Positions 52,216-64,000 of a DNA stretch of 64,000 bases are shown here, piece after piece. The translations under genes and the position numbers were made by a program. Where the stretch lies: assembly GCF_016859285.1 (NCBI RefSeq), contig NC_053417.1:12335706-12399705 (forward strand), read 5' to 3'. This DNA comes from Xiphias gladius. Taxonomy: Eukaryota; Chordata; Actinopteri; Istiophoriformes; Xiphiidae. The first letter of the stretch is position 1; the number at the start of each line of letters is the position of its first letter. The notes below the pieces were generated by a model, which searched no databases, was not told the DNA's origin, and saw only the letters and a list, made by a program, of their open reading frames with translations.

Positions 52216-55200
52216 AAATATCATGGAATATGTTGTGCCATTACTTAGGTTTTACAACTCTATTAAAACAGGATTAACTTAGTTTTTTTTTTTTTTTTGG
52301 GGGGGGGGCGTAAAATAATCTCTCTTTTTTGGCATTTTTGTTTTCATTAGATAATGTAGAACCAAGAGCCAGGGAATGTGGTGAGAGAGAGAGAGAGAGG
52401 TGGGGATAACTTGCAACAGGGCACCCTGGCCGTATTCAAACCAGGAGTGCTGTAGTTACATGATGTGTCTTAGCCCACAGTCATTTATAAACACAGGAGC
52501 CACTCTTATCTTTGTTGATACTGATGCTGTTAACTCGTCAACGCACTATATTGTGTATCTGACCAACATACAAAGCTTGACATTTGAACAATGTCATGCT
52601 GTTTTTCTCCAGAGCTCTTTGTGTACTGCCACACACACTGTCCGATATTCTGATTTAATACAGAAAAACAGGAGACATAATATTATGATGCTTTATATCT
52701 TCCATATCCTGTGCAGTTTATGACATCCTTCGCTTTTAAAGCTTTCTAGCCTAATTTCAGCCTAGAGTGCTATAACCATTTTGATGGCAAATCAACCTAA
52801 AATTGCTCAGCAAGTTATTTTCATATTATGCAGGTAAGGTCAATTTTACACCTGCCAGACCCACGAAAACAGTGGGCTCAGTTTATATCCTTGGCAAGAC
52901 TGAATTAGAAGGCTATATCTCCGGATTGGATACAGTGCCAGACATAAATGGTTGCATGCAAACTTTTCCTCTAAATATTTCTCTCAAAAACCATTGAATT
53001 TTAGTTAAGTTAAGCAGCAAGGCAGAGGAGTAATGAGTAAGCAGAGGAGCAGAGGCACTGCAGTGCAGATATGGAGTTGTACATCTGGTGACAATGCAAA
53101 ACATGTAAAGATTAATTGTTTTGTGCTTTGTTGAGCAGCTGAATGAGTCTCTACACAGACAACTAATCTCGTCAGTTCATCTGCTCTGGCTCCTCCTGTG
53201 AGTATGTGTTGTCCAAGCAAATTATTGGTGTCTGCATGTCTCAAGGTTGTAAAAAACAATGTTCAAATCCTTCAGCGAGCAGTGAGCTTCCAGACCAATT
53301 TCCACTGGAGTCATAGTGGCTGAAAAACTATCAAAGTTAGAAAATTATATTGGTTATATTTAGCAGTTCTACAACACTGATCCTATGATGAAGGAAGCTG
53401 ATTGGATGTAAAACACAGACTGTGCTTTTAGAAAGAAAAACAACTCAAGCACTCAAGTCATATGCACTCATATAGCCTCTATCTATAATTTTCAATTGCT
53501 GAGTGCTGCCCGACGATAGTCACTAAACTTCTATCAGAGCAAATGTGATCCATCATGATAAAGCAGTGGGAGTTACTGTCACAGTTCATTAGTCTGGCTT
53601 TTACACTCAACGTCAGACTCATGACCACGAGCCACTCATGTTGATAGTGTCATTAGAAGAATAGGACAGCAGGGAGGGAAGAAAGCATCACTAGATGATA
53701 TTGACTGTCTTGTTTTAGCACTGCACTGTTCTGTATGATATGTACAATATAGGTCTATAATTACAAAGGACACACTCCTGTCATTAGCTAGCAGAACTGT
53801 CCTTGTCTGGCTCAGCCTTTGCACCTGTAATAGACTTGTTACCACAGCACCAGATAAGAATCTCAAGTAATGATATTTTCTCCCAGTATGTAGTGCCACT
53901 TATGACTATTTTCAGGACAATTGGGCCCTTGTGGGATAGCAATACACATGATTGCAGTTGTTCTATCAACACGAAATCCCTTAATGTCAAATGGTCTGGT
54001 TGCGACACACACGCACAGAGTAAGCCACTGAGATCCTAAATGTCACCACAGCATTATGGGTGACAGTGATGATTTTCATTTATTAATGGCGTGTGAAGTC
54101 CTCGCCGCTGCCTACGAGAGTCGTGCTATTAGTCATATTGGAAATCTATGTTTAATGTTCAGGCTGACCATCATTTTTCTCAAGCCTAACAGACCTGAAA
54201 ATGTTGAATCAATTATACACGAAATAACCCCGACATTAATATTCATACTGGAGTTATTGAGTCATGGCCTGTCAGCACTATTATATAATTTCATATCAGT
54301 GATATGGGTATGTTTATGATGAGTGGATGTATCTTTGACAAGGGCCCGGTGACTAGGTCGGCATATCTCTGAAACAGCAAGGCTGATCTGCGGCAGCTCC
54401 ACCTCACGATTTACCGGACTTAAAGGATCTGCTGTCAACCTCTTGGTGCCAGATGCTACATGGCACCTTCAGAGGTCTTGCAGGGTTCATGCGTCAGGGA
54501 TCAGAGCTCTTCTGGGGCACACAGGACCAACAGCATATTACGCGAGGATGATCATAATGCTTTCGCTCATTTTTGCATTAAGTTAAAAGAAATATTCGGT
54601 GCTGATCACTTGCAACCTTGCCAAGACCTTAAAAGAGGTGAGTAATCTTCTGACACGTAAAAGTCATGCTGGATGAGCTAGCGTTTTTGTTTGTTTGTTT
54701 GTTTGTTTTTTAAAGTTAAAAATTCACTTTTAGCCTTAAATTGTAGTTCAGTGGTTTTGTGCAGGAGAGCTGTTTGAATGATAATGAAGGGAAAAAGCAT
54801 GGCGGTGGTGAGGCATCATAATGAAGGAAAGGATTCAGGGGCGAGAGCAGCACCTGTGTGCCATTTCTCATCATTGCTTCCTCGCACCAACGTCATTGAC
54901 TGCCTTACTGCCTTATGGCAGTCCACTGAATTGCTGAAGCTGGGGCCTGTTTGAATTAGCAAGGAAATGACCATATTTGTTATCTGTGAAAAAGAGCCAT
55001 GCCAGGCCAAATTGAAAGAGTAATGGGACTGACGTCAGGAATGAAATCCAGCACAAAAAGGCTCAACATCGATTCATCAGGAGCCATACTTGATCATTAG
55101 CATCAGGGGATGTTGGGAACTCAGGTGAACTATGAATTATACATTGAACGTGTGGGTTTAGCATTTGGGACACTTTGTAATAAATGCACCTAAGCTCTGC

Positions 55201-58200
55201 CACAACAAAATGCAGTTATTACACTGATCCTTACATGAAACAATGGAACCCTTGTTCATAGATTTCTCTGGCTTTTTGAGGATAATTGCAAAATATTTTA
55301 AAAGCTGTAGTATCTCAACCTTAAAAAGTAAATGTTTTCTCCTTTATGTGTTTATTAACCACATTTACTAAAAAGTACAACTGTGTGAAAACTGGGCAGC
55401 ATTAACCATCATGCACCACCATCAGTGAACACATCGAACTACTGATATTGTCTTGTTACAGTACTTAGAACCACAATATTAACTAGAAAGTCCAAGTGCA
55501 TTTTGTACATAAATTATTCATCAGTTGTACTAATAAACAAAAGTGTCAGCGGAACACTACAGGAAAAAGTAACTCAGCCAAGTGGATCAATTTTTTTTGA
55601 GAACAATAAATTTAACTTGTTTGATTGTCCAATATGGCAGTCAGGCTTAAATCAATGATTTAAATTGGCTGGAAACTTTCCTCATCCACAAAATTAATCC
55701 AGCAGAAGAAGTGCTGGTCAGTCTTTCCTGTTGTGTGCTTTTCTGACACAAGCAAAGCAACCTCTAAGTAGCTTCATTAAGATGTATTTTTTGTAAAAGA
55801 AAAGAAAGTTTATTTTTTTATAAAGTAAAACCTTTGCGTTTCTCAAATTGAACATCCCTTTGTCATATCATTCCCCTGATTTTTCCTTTCTCTTGATTGC
55901 TGATTATGCCCACCAAGATGACAGCACCAGTCGCATTTATTCTTTGCATTCATTTGCATGTTTACACTTCCTTAAAGTTCCATTTTTACATGTCATTTTA
56001 TCTGAAATCACCCCTAAAGAACGTTCTTGGTGGACAAAAAACATCCAGGAAATTCAAATGACTCTGAAACTACCGTGAGACATTTCCAGGTGAATTTTTG
56101 TTTTAGCCATTCACTGTATTCTCTGCACCGGCACACAATGAGCAGGAACAATGGTGGTGTTAATGGAAACATTAAACCAAACCTGCTGCTCCCATCAGAA
56201 CAAAGAACAATGTTAATATATATTGGCGGCATTCAATCAATTCTGTTGCTTTAGCTCATGAACGTCTGGCCTCGAGACTCAAGTCAAGGCAATTGTTTGG
56301 GGTTTAAAAACAGAGTGAGACTCTGGATCAGCTAGAGGCAACGACATGTTAAACCTGTTTTCTATATTCTGTGAAATAAACGTGTATGTTCCCACCGGCA
56401 ACATTTTACATTTCTGTGTTGAAAGGTGTTGATCTAACCGACTTGAAATCAGACACTGACAAACAAGTGAATGATTATCTCTCTCCCAGAGACATCTTGG
56501 CCCGTGCTGCTTTTCAACCATCTGTTATTTGCAGCAGGTAGTGCGCTGTGGAAGCCTAAACTCTATCCTTCCTGCATAACTGCGGTGGACGAGCAAATTA
56601 CAGTGGATTAACTCTACATTGTTCCTCAGTGTTCAGCTCAAGTGACACATACCCACTTATTCAAGTCCTTAATTACAGTTTACAGCATGTGGGTGCGATT
56701 GCAGCGAGTGGAAAGGAGAAAGAGGATGAGAGTGAGGATGAAGTTGGCAGAAGGATGTCATGGTGAGGGTAAATACACTGACAAAGTGTACGAGCATGTC
56801 TGGGAGTATAAATTGTTTCTAGCAAGGGATGCTCAGAGAGATACTGAATGAGTGCAAAGCTGTGCTTGCAGCTTGTAGAGGTTGCCATATGACCAGCAGA
56901 GATCTATAAATTGTGCAAAATGAGAAAAAAACGACAGAAACTTTCCATCTTTTGTATCCTTTCCGCATCTGAATATTGATCGATCTGAAGCTCTCTCACT
57001 GCATCTCCTTCACGGCCTTTTGTTGACTCTCCAGATGCAAACGGTCACTCGCGTCTAAATTATTTAATGACTGGCTGACTTCATATAAGGAAGCACTTAA
57101 TTACTGCATGGTACAGCAAGCAGGCGAAACAATGCTGTGAGGACAGCGTCTGTCTTGCGCACATGGACAGTCAGGATTTGATCAAGCTGAAATCAAAATG
57201 GCCTGTGCCTTGTGTACCTGCACGTTTTGAGTGCATGCTCAGCTCTGTGTGTGTGAGTATATTATCTACGGTACATGCACAAACACACGACTGAGTTCAG
57301 CCAATATCTATGTGCTTCGTTCATGACGCACATGTACAACACTTGCCCCAATATTTAAATGTATCCTGAAGCCTTTATAATGAATTTGTTTTCTGCTTTG
57401 AGGATGGGATTCTGTGCTCCTTGATTTAAGCCATCTAGAGGTCCCTCGGGTAACACAGGATGTATCCACATGGAGCTTTTCATATTCAGTGCCTGGCTGT
57501 TACAGGTACGAATGCAAAGTCCTTGATGTTGCATCAAAAACGTTCATCTGATCAAGTTAAAACATACAAATTTCAGTTAAGGCTCTTTCTAGTGCATTCC
57601 GCTTCTTCAAAAAATCCTCTTCCCTGGGCGACAAACATCTTTAAAGGGAAAATCCACCACACATTATTCCGGTGATTTTGGATAGAAAAGCAGATATCTG
57701 TGAAGATTTTTGGAGTCAGTCCTTTGACAGTGAATCAGTGACCAGGTTTGTGGACTCAGAAGTTTTGTTCAAGGCATTATGTCCATCCAAGTGAGTTTTA
57801 TTTGAATGAAGGTCTTCTAGCTGCGAATGAAAAATGTCCTCATGTTCCAGTAAAATAACAACGACAGCTATAATGGTGTCAGCAGTTGTTCCATTATTCA
57901 CGGTCTATAGAGCCGCTCCAGGTTTTGTCTGCCATTCAGCCTCAAGACAGACTTGTTCAAATTCAGAAACTAAAAGTGAGCTGCACAATATTACAGAAAT
58001 ATTATCATTCATTTCTTTTATTTGTTTTCAGGTATTTTATTCTTGATATAATGTAATATAATAATAATCATTTTTACTTTTCTTCAAGCCCCTCAAATAT
58101 TTCACACTTGCCAAGCATTCAGAAATATAAGCTTTAATGTGGCAATTGTGCTTTTTTCTCTTTCATTTTCATCTTTATTATTGAATACTGCTCCAGTCCA

Positions 58201-60386
58201 CAGCCCACCACAAGAAAAGGAAAGGTTTTTCACACCTTAAGGTATGACCTCAAGGGTGTGAAAGGTTATAACAGCTGAGCAGCTACAAAGATGGAAAAGC
58301 TGGAAAAGGTAGTCAGTAGCCACATTCATTTTAGAGGGATGCTATTCCTTTTTATATTTCAGAGCATGCTGCAGTGCAGATAACAGTCCTGCCCCCCCCC
58401 CCAAAAATCTTTTATGTCCAGTCAATAAAACAAGCAAGAAGTACATTATGAAGAATTGGCTGTCTTGCAGGTTCTAATTACTACATCAATGGTATTTCAG
58501 TGCCAGTCACTGCAATGACATTTAGAAAGTAGATTTACCCTCAGCAAAAGCAAACCTTAAAACACTGCTTTTAGCAAGGGGAATTCCACTTGACAGCATT
58601 TGCAGTGTTTAGTCTTTTTGTATCAAACTATATTTATTCACCTTAAAATATTAAAAGTATTTACCTTAAAAAGAAAAGACGACACCAGAAGGTCTAAATA
58701 AGCACTAGCAGCCCCTGGAGGCTGTAGAGTTCATCCCTCAATAAAATCCTTGCACAAGCGTTGTGCGCAAAATTAGAATTTTCAAGTCAACAGGCACAAT
58801 AAATCTAAGACAGGTGAGTGAACGGTTAGTACAGTCTGTCACCCCACTTTATAAAACACCTGGTATTCTTTCATGAGGGAGTTTAAAGTAGATCTCTCAG
58901 TACCAAAGAGAAGTACTGCTCGGGATGTCTTTGAATCAAGAGTGCAAAATGCTCTTGGGAGCAAAAAAAAAGAAAGTTGTCAGGAGGTTTATAGTGTTAT
59001 GAGTGGTGATGCAGCTCCTTGGAGGGGAAGCCTAAGTGAAAGTAATTTACACTCCCAGAGACAACGGAAATGAGACCCAAGGCCTGCATGACGTATGGAG
59101 CATTGCTGAAGTTAGATTTTCAGGGGATTATTTGTTTAGTGTCAGGGGGAGTCATTTCTGTTGGTGCATCATACTTGAGCATCAAAGTCTGAGTGGCAGC
59201 TGGATGATATCAAAGAGGAGAGCATCTGCTGTCAGCCCAGACTCCACTGTGGTTCGACAAACCCAACAGATCACATCAGGCAAAAAGGAAAAGGTTATGG
59301 CACCATTTAAAAAGAGTACCATCAGAAAGGTCATTTTCAAAGGGAAATTAACACTGATGTTTATGTGGATAATTATTGTCATTCACTTCAATACTAACCA
59401 TTAGTACTTTAGCATTAGGGAAAAATGGGGGTTGGTTGTTATATGCTTACTTATTGTAGATCTGTTCCTGGTTGAAAGGCCCCATTACTTCTGAATAACA
59501 TCATTATCTGTATTCCAAAACAGTCAGCATGAACACTCAATTTGCCCATTATAAAAACCTTTACAACGAAGTCTGACCTTAAAGCATTTGGCACAGAGAA
59601 GATACAGACATGTATTAATAAAGAAAGAAAGAAAGACAGAAAAACTCAATCAATCGAAACAAGAAATCTGGTTTTGGTCACTGGGAAACCGTTGCTGATA
59701 TAGCACTGACTGTTCATCCCTGATACAGTAATTAGGTGCAAACAAAAGGGCCGGGCCGTGGGTGTAGTGTAGTTATTTTTGTGAGGCTTTTATTAAACAG
59801 CCTCGCTGCTCAGCAATCATGAGAGCAGGGGCTGAAATAATTAAAGTCTGGCCTGATCAGCATCACAGTCTAAACAAGTTTCATAGGGTACTGAAGTGTG
59901 ATACAGGTGACAGGTGATCTTCATTTTTGTAAATATAGGCTATTTTACTCTTATGTTTCAAATTTTTCAATTTTTAAGATTAAAATCAATATGTTTTACC
60001 AATGAAAGGTAACAAAAAAATATAGAAGAATGTTCTAAATTGTGTTTTTTTTTTCTTTATTTTTCTTCTTGTTGAACACAATAAATTGTAAGAAAATAGC
60101 AGTTAGTGTCATAATCATCTAACCCATCTATATTTCCCTCTTTTAATAACTGATTTTGAGATGATAATCAGAGTAAGAATTAATGTATATTTTTCTGATA
60201 TTCATCAGTTTGATAGATTTCTGTGACTCGGGGAGGTGGGGAAAGATGATAAATTGATCATGTGCCTGTCTCACTTTGTTTACCTAAATGTCGGCCAGCC
60301 AGGACAGCCGGGTTCATTTACCCTCAGATCAGTCTGAGTGAACCATTCCAAAAACACACAAAATATCTGGGGGCTCTGAAGCCGAC

Positions 60387-61593
60387 ATGAACAGGTGAGT
60401 GTCAGTTAGCATTTATTTGTGCAGAATAATCCTTGAAACTGCTGCCATCACACCTAATTTTGCCCAGGGGATGCTGTGTATTTGTCCTGTTTTCCCTCCT
60501 CCATGTCTCGCTGAGTGTGGAAATGACAGGGTTGTATGGCAGCTTCGCCTCCCCCAACTTTCCCCAGCCATACCCCGACAACCAGCACATGGTGTGGAAC
60601 ATCACTGTCTCAGACGGCCACAGGATTAAACTCTACTTCACCCACTTCAGTATGGAACCCTCCGACCAGTGTGAATACGACCACATCCAGGTACACGGTT
60701 GAGAAACTCCAACTCCCATTTTCTGCACGAGTCTGTACTAAAAGGCCTCTGACCTTGTCAAACCAGGTTTTGGCAGAGGGAAATGAAACCTTGCGGTTCT
60801 GTGGTGAGGAAGAGAAGAACTATGAAAGCACCCCGGGGAACTCCGTCATCCTGTCAGCCGGGAACCTCATGTCAGTGGTCTTTAGGAGTGACTACTCTAA
60901 CGAGGGCCGATTCACCGGCTTCCAAGCATTTTATACCTCAGAAGGTGATGCAGAATAGCGACATTTGTTGCCAGAAGGCAGATACGCTTTTGGTGGCTGT
61001 CTTTACACCAAGTGTAATGGAGTTTCTAGAGAAATTATACCAGGATTATATCTTCATAAGTATATACAGTAATATTTTGAAACATTAATGCAGATTTAGA
61101 AAGCAAGAAGAAAGATTATTGTGTAACATACACAATAGAATAATGACAAAACAATGGCACACAGTAAGGATAAAGTGCAACATAATTTATAAGAAGTATG
61201 CACTTAATTTACATATAACTGTCAATTGTCCAAATGTGATAACACAATTACTTTAAACATAGTTTGGCAGTATAAAAAGCAGTTAGACAATTACTTCATC
61301 CTATTTTTCATTGTGCTTGCATCTTTACATTCCTTGATCATAGCATAGCCTCCTTTTTAACTTCCGGTTACTTTTAGTAGTCTGCTGCTGATGGCCCTAA
61401 AGCAAAAAAGGCTGTCTGAAACTTCTGTTTTCATGCAATTAATACTTCCCGAATTGAACTCCTGTTCTCATTGGATGTGACGTTCACATAGTTTCAGCCA
61501 CTGGATTGCACATTTTTGTGTGAGCCAGCGTTCAGACAATCTAGATTAATTTTAGCGTCTGCTTAACTGGTAAAAGTCTTGGTAACACTCACT

Positions 61594-61680
<87 letters not shown>

Positions 61681-63458
61681 CAGAAGGTGTAAACCACAAA
61701 TGTAATCATACGTGATCTGACTGACTTTTGGCACATTTAAGATTTACAAGACATTCATAAAAAGATACTTCCACTTTCCCCATGTAAAGTATGTTTATGA
61801 ATGGAAAAATACATATTGATTGTGTTGTGTTTCACTCTTAAGCCTCTCTGTCCCTCACAGATATCAATGAATGTCTGTCCAAGATGGATGGGGAGACAGT
61901 ATGTGATCATTTTTGCCACAATTACATAGGTGGATATTACTGCACATGCAGACAAGGATACCTTCTGCATGACAACAAAAGATCTTGCACAGGTAAGAGC
62001 CATGCAGACCAGAGCTCAAGAGGTATGTTCATCTGGGCATAATCAAAGTCATTCAAAAGCTATGTAGTGAGGTGTAGTGTTATCAGCTCGACACACAGCG
62101 TTTTTATATTGATCTCTATAAATACAGTATGTATTGTGTTGTAAATACACTGTTCAGCTCCTCGATACCAAACACAGCAGATATTGATGGCAATAAAGCA
62201 AAGCAACGTCCATTGGTGTGTTTGACTTCTGTTTCAGGCATTTGGCTACAACATATTTTAATTCCACAGCGTTTGTTACTATAATAACTATAATAACAGC
62301 CAAATCTTTCAGTTGGCACAATTTGTCGATGTGGCATTAAGGTGTTTATAATAGCAATTAAAATACAAAATGTTACTAATTTCAGACTTTGTGAGAAGGG
62401 TGGATGAAAGCTAGAGCCCATAGCTGTGTTGTAAACTTGTAGCCACGCAAAATTACTGTAAGAAAAAGCCATTTTTCTTCCAAAATGCTCTCAATATTTC
62501 ACAGCACTGCAGAACAAATCAGGAGAAAAATTTTTTTTTCTGACATTTCACACAGGGTACACAGTTGATAGTGTCCTAGTTTGGATTTCAATCTGTCATA
62601 GATGGCCTGTGCTAACTAATTTCCGACTGAAAAGACATACTGATGAATAAATGTAGTTGATCTCTGCCTGCTGTTGTAAAGCAAGGTTAATTACTGTCGA
62701 TTACTGAGGGAAAAACAACTTCAAAATGGCATTAAAAATTGATACCTGTGTGCAGCGTTAATAGTGTACTGACACTAGGTAATTTATCACAATTACCAGC
62801 TGATGTGCCTTAAATTATTATTCTTTGCCAGAGGAAAAGGGGTGACAAAACAAATCATGCAATGAATAGCCAAAAAAATGATTATCTGCCTACAGATTGT
62901 ACTAATTATATGAATTACAGCAACTCAGCCTCTTTGCAATGCTCATTTGTTTTTGTCTGTAACAACATCTGCACACTTGCCGGGGCAATAACGCAAACCT
63001 AGATGAATCCCATCATTTATGTTGTCAGGAAATCTCTCAATTAGCATAAACATTTTTTTTTTCTTCTAATCAAAAAGCTCTTTCATAGCCAAAGCTTTGC
63101 AACTCATAATGCAGTTGAGGTAGATCCTAACACTTTTTTTTTTTCCATGCATGGGTTGCAATGATTTGAAATGTCTAAAACTTGCCCCAAACTGACCACA
63201 TCTAAATACCATTTTAATGAGTGTGCGAGTCCTCCTCACAGTGCCATGCCACAGCCAGGTGTTGACCTTGCCGTCGGGGGTTCTGACCAGTCCACGCTAC
63301 CCAAAGCCCTACCCACCCATGAGTCAGTGTGACCACACCATCCGTCTGCCAGAGGGCTACAGAATAATCCTGGACTTCCTGGAACCCTTTGACGTAGAGG
63401 GACACCCAGAAGTCCAATGTCCGTACGATATGTTGGAGGTTAGTCATGTGACTTCAGA

Positions 63459-63548
<90 letters not shown>

Positions 63549-63909
63549 ATGATGAATAAGCAATGTATTCCTCCTCATGCTTGTGGAGGCAATTTGTCAC
63601 TGACTTGTCCTCCATGGGTGATATACTGTATGGCCATGCGAGTTCCTGCATATTTAAGTTGGGCTCGACATCAATCAGGCAGTCATCTAATGAATCAACT
63701 TCCCTGTTTCCTATTTGATGTTCCTCTTTTTCAAGATTTCAACAGCTGGAAAACAGTATGGACCCCTGTGTGGATCAATCACACCAGCCCGCATTGACAC
63801 AGGAAGTTACCAAGTGCATGTTCGGTTCAGCTCTGACACCAGTGGGAAAAACAAGGGATGGAAGATCAAGTACACCAGTACTAAGGCTGAATCCCTCACT
63901 TTAACTTAA
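60387..63909 (+). CDS. masp2: MASP2-type lectin-pathway protease gene, CUB1-EGF-CUB2 part
   Basis: MASP2 is the secreted complement protease that binds mannose-binding lectin and ficolins through CUB1-EGF-CUB2. Exons: 60387-60394, 60468-60690, 60767-60944, 61861-61992, 63242-63438, 63736-63909; 912 nt, 303 residues. Residues 1 to about 20 are a signal peptide ([15 protein letters not shown]). CUB1 (about 22-136) has [32 protein letters not shown] and [18 protein letters not shown], with the acidic calcium-site residues and possible N-glycans (NIT, NET). The EGF (137-180) opens DINEC and holds [10 protein letters not shown], a calcium-binding type. CUB2 has [26 protein letters not shown] and GWKIKYTST. 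Frame then reads eight more codons to TAA. CCP and serine-protease exons are not in the window and may follow beyond 64000, reached by an alternative donor (GTAC at 63868 or 63876). The 8-nt first coding exon is the least certain part. MASP2 is preferred over MASP1 on the CUB1/CUB2 motifs and on linkage to SRM. Confidence 0.85.
60945..61860 (+). other. masp2: MASP2 intron between CUB1 and EGF
   Basis: 0.9 kb, AT-rich, with the (AC)n tract at 61596-61678. Donor GTGATG, acceptor CCCTCACAG. Confidence 0.7.
61596..61678. repeat. (AC)n microsatellite
   Basis: About 41 AC units, uninterrupted, within the MASP2 intron before the EGF exon. Confidence 0.97.
61993..63241 (+). other. masp2: MASP2 intron between EGF and CUB2
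   Basis: 1.25 kb, AT-rich, with short poly-T runs near 63052 and 63135. No exon or known repeat seen. Acceptor CTCCTCACAG. Confidence 0.65.
63463..63545. repeat. (CA)n microsatellite next to a splice donor
   Basis: 83 bases of CA starting 24 bases after the donor of the first CUB2 exon, in a 297-base intron (63439-63735). Confidence 0.97.
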
Positions 63910-64000
63910 GATGGCTTGTCGGCACGAACATTGTATTTGTATGTTATGCACTACCTGAAAATTTTACAGTGACTTTTACGTTGGGTGACTTAACACAACC

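Larger units (their letters stand above)
45194..60386. other. 15-kb gap between somatostatin gene and MASP2
   Basis: No gene supported on either strand. It holds the cort 3' UTR, an interspersed repeat (51965-52215), a GA run near 52383-52400, a short (TTTG)n near 54686, and long unassigned AT-rich DNA. Segments around 50420-50570 and 54080-54330 look less AT-biased or more structured and might be conserved noncoding DNA. ORFs of 80-122 codons occur but show no domain, splice context or codon bias. Confidence 0.5.

Noticed and set aside
59036-59404. 122-codon ORF upstream of MASP2, with another at 58873-59073
   Set aside because: No recognisable domain, frames not joined by plausible splice sites, length not unusual for AT-rich noncoding DNA.

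Overview
The window is vertebrate nuclear DNA, most likely from a teleost fish. It holds split genes with GT/AG introns, long AT-rich intergenic stretches, CA/TG microsatellites and many dispersed repeats of types that I associate with percomorph fish (Tc1-like relic, LINE reverse-transcriptase relic, several hairpin MITE-like elements). There is no prokaryotic, viral or CRISPR content. I rebuilt every coding model by hand by joining exons whose splice phases agree. Family assignments rest on remembered protein families, not on a database search.

Layout, all five genes on the + strand: (1) 494-18374, the 3' two thirds of a contactin-class neuronal Ig/fibronectin-III cell-adhesion gene, cut by the left edge; it runs from the end of Ig4 through Ig5, Ig6 and four FN3 domains to a GPI-anchor signal. 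(2) 18375-24532, intergenic, with a nest of MITE-like elements, a TG microsatellite and one unexplained minus-strand ORF. (3) 24533-33417, a complete 25-exon EXOSC10 (nuclear exosome 3'-5' exoribonuclease, 893 aa), with one GC-AG intron. (4) 33418-36825, intergenic, with a DNA-transposon relic, a LINE relic and a GC-box/E-box promoter. (5) 36826-39385, a complete 8-exon spermidine synthase (SRM, 289 aa). (6) 39386-44536, the SRM 3' region and a Tc1-like relic. (7) 44537-45193, a two-exon preprosomatostatin of the cortistatin/SS2 type (110 aa) with a TATA box and CRE-like half-sites. (8) 45194-60386, 15 kb with no gene that I can support. (9) 60387-63909, the 5' part of a MASP2-type complement lectin-pathway gene (signal peptide, CUB1, EGF, CUB2). 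Its reading frame stops just after CUB2; CCP and protease exons, if present, lie past the right edge.

The genes do not form one pathway: they are RNA decay, polyamine synthesis, a neuropeptide, innate immunity and neuronal adhesion. What unites them is ancient linkage. EXOSC10-SRM-MASP2 follow each other in the same order and orientation in human 1p36.22, and CORT lies in the same human band, so this is the fish counterpart of that block. The contactin next to EXOSC10 is not part of the human neighbourhood as I know it. The points most worth checking are the short CUB1-EGF-CUB2 reading frame of the MASP2 gene, the CA repeat beside its fifth splice donor, the contactin placement, the GC-AG intron, and the nested MITEs between the first two genes.
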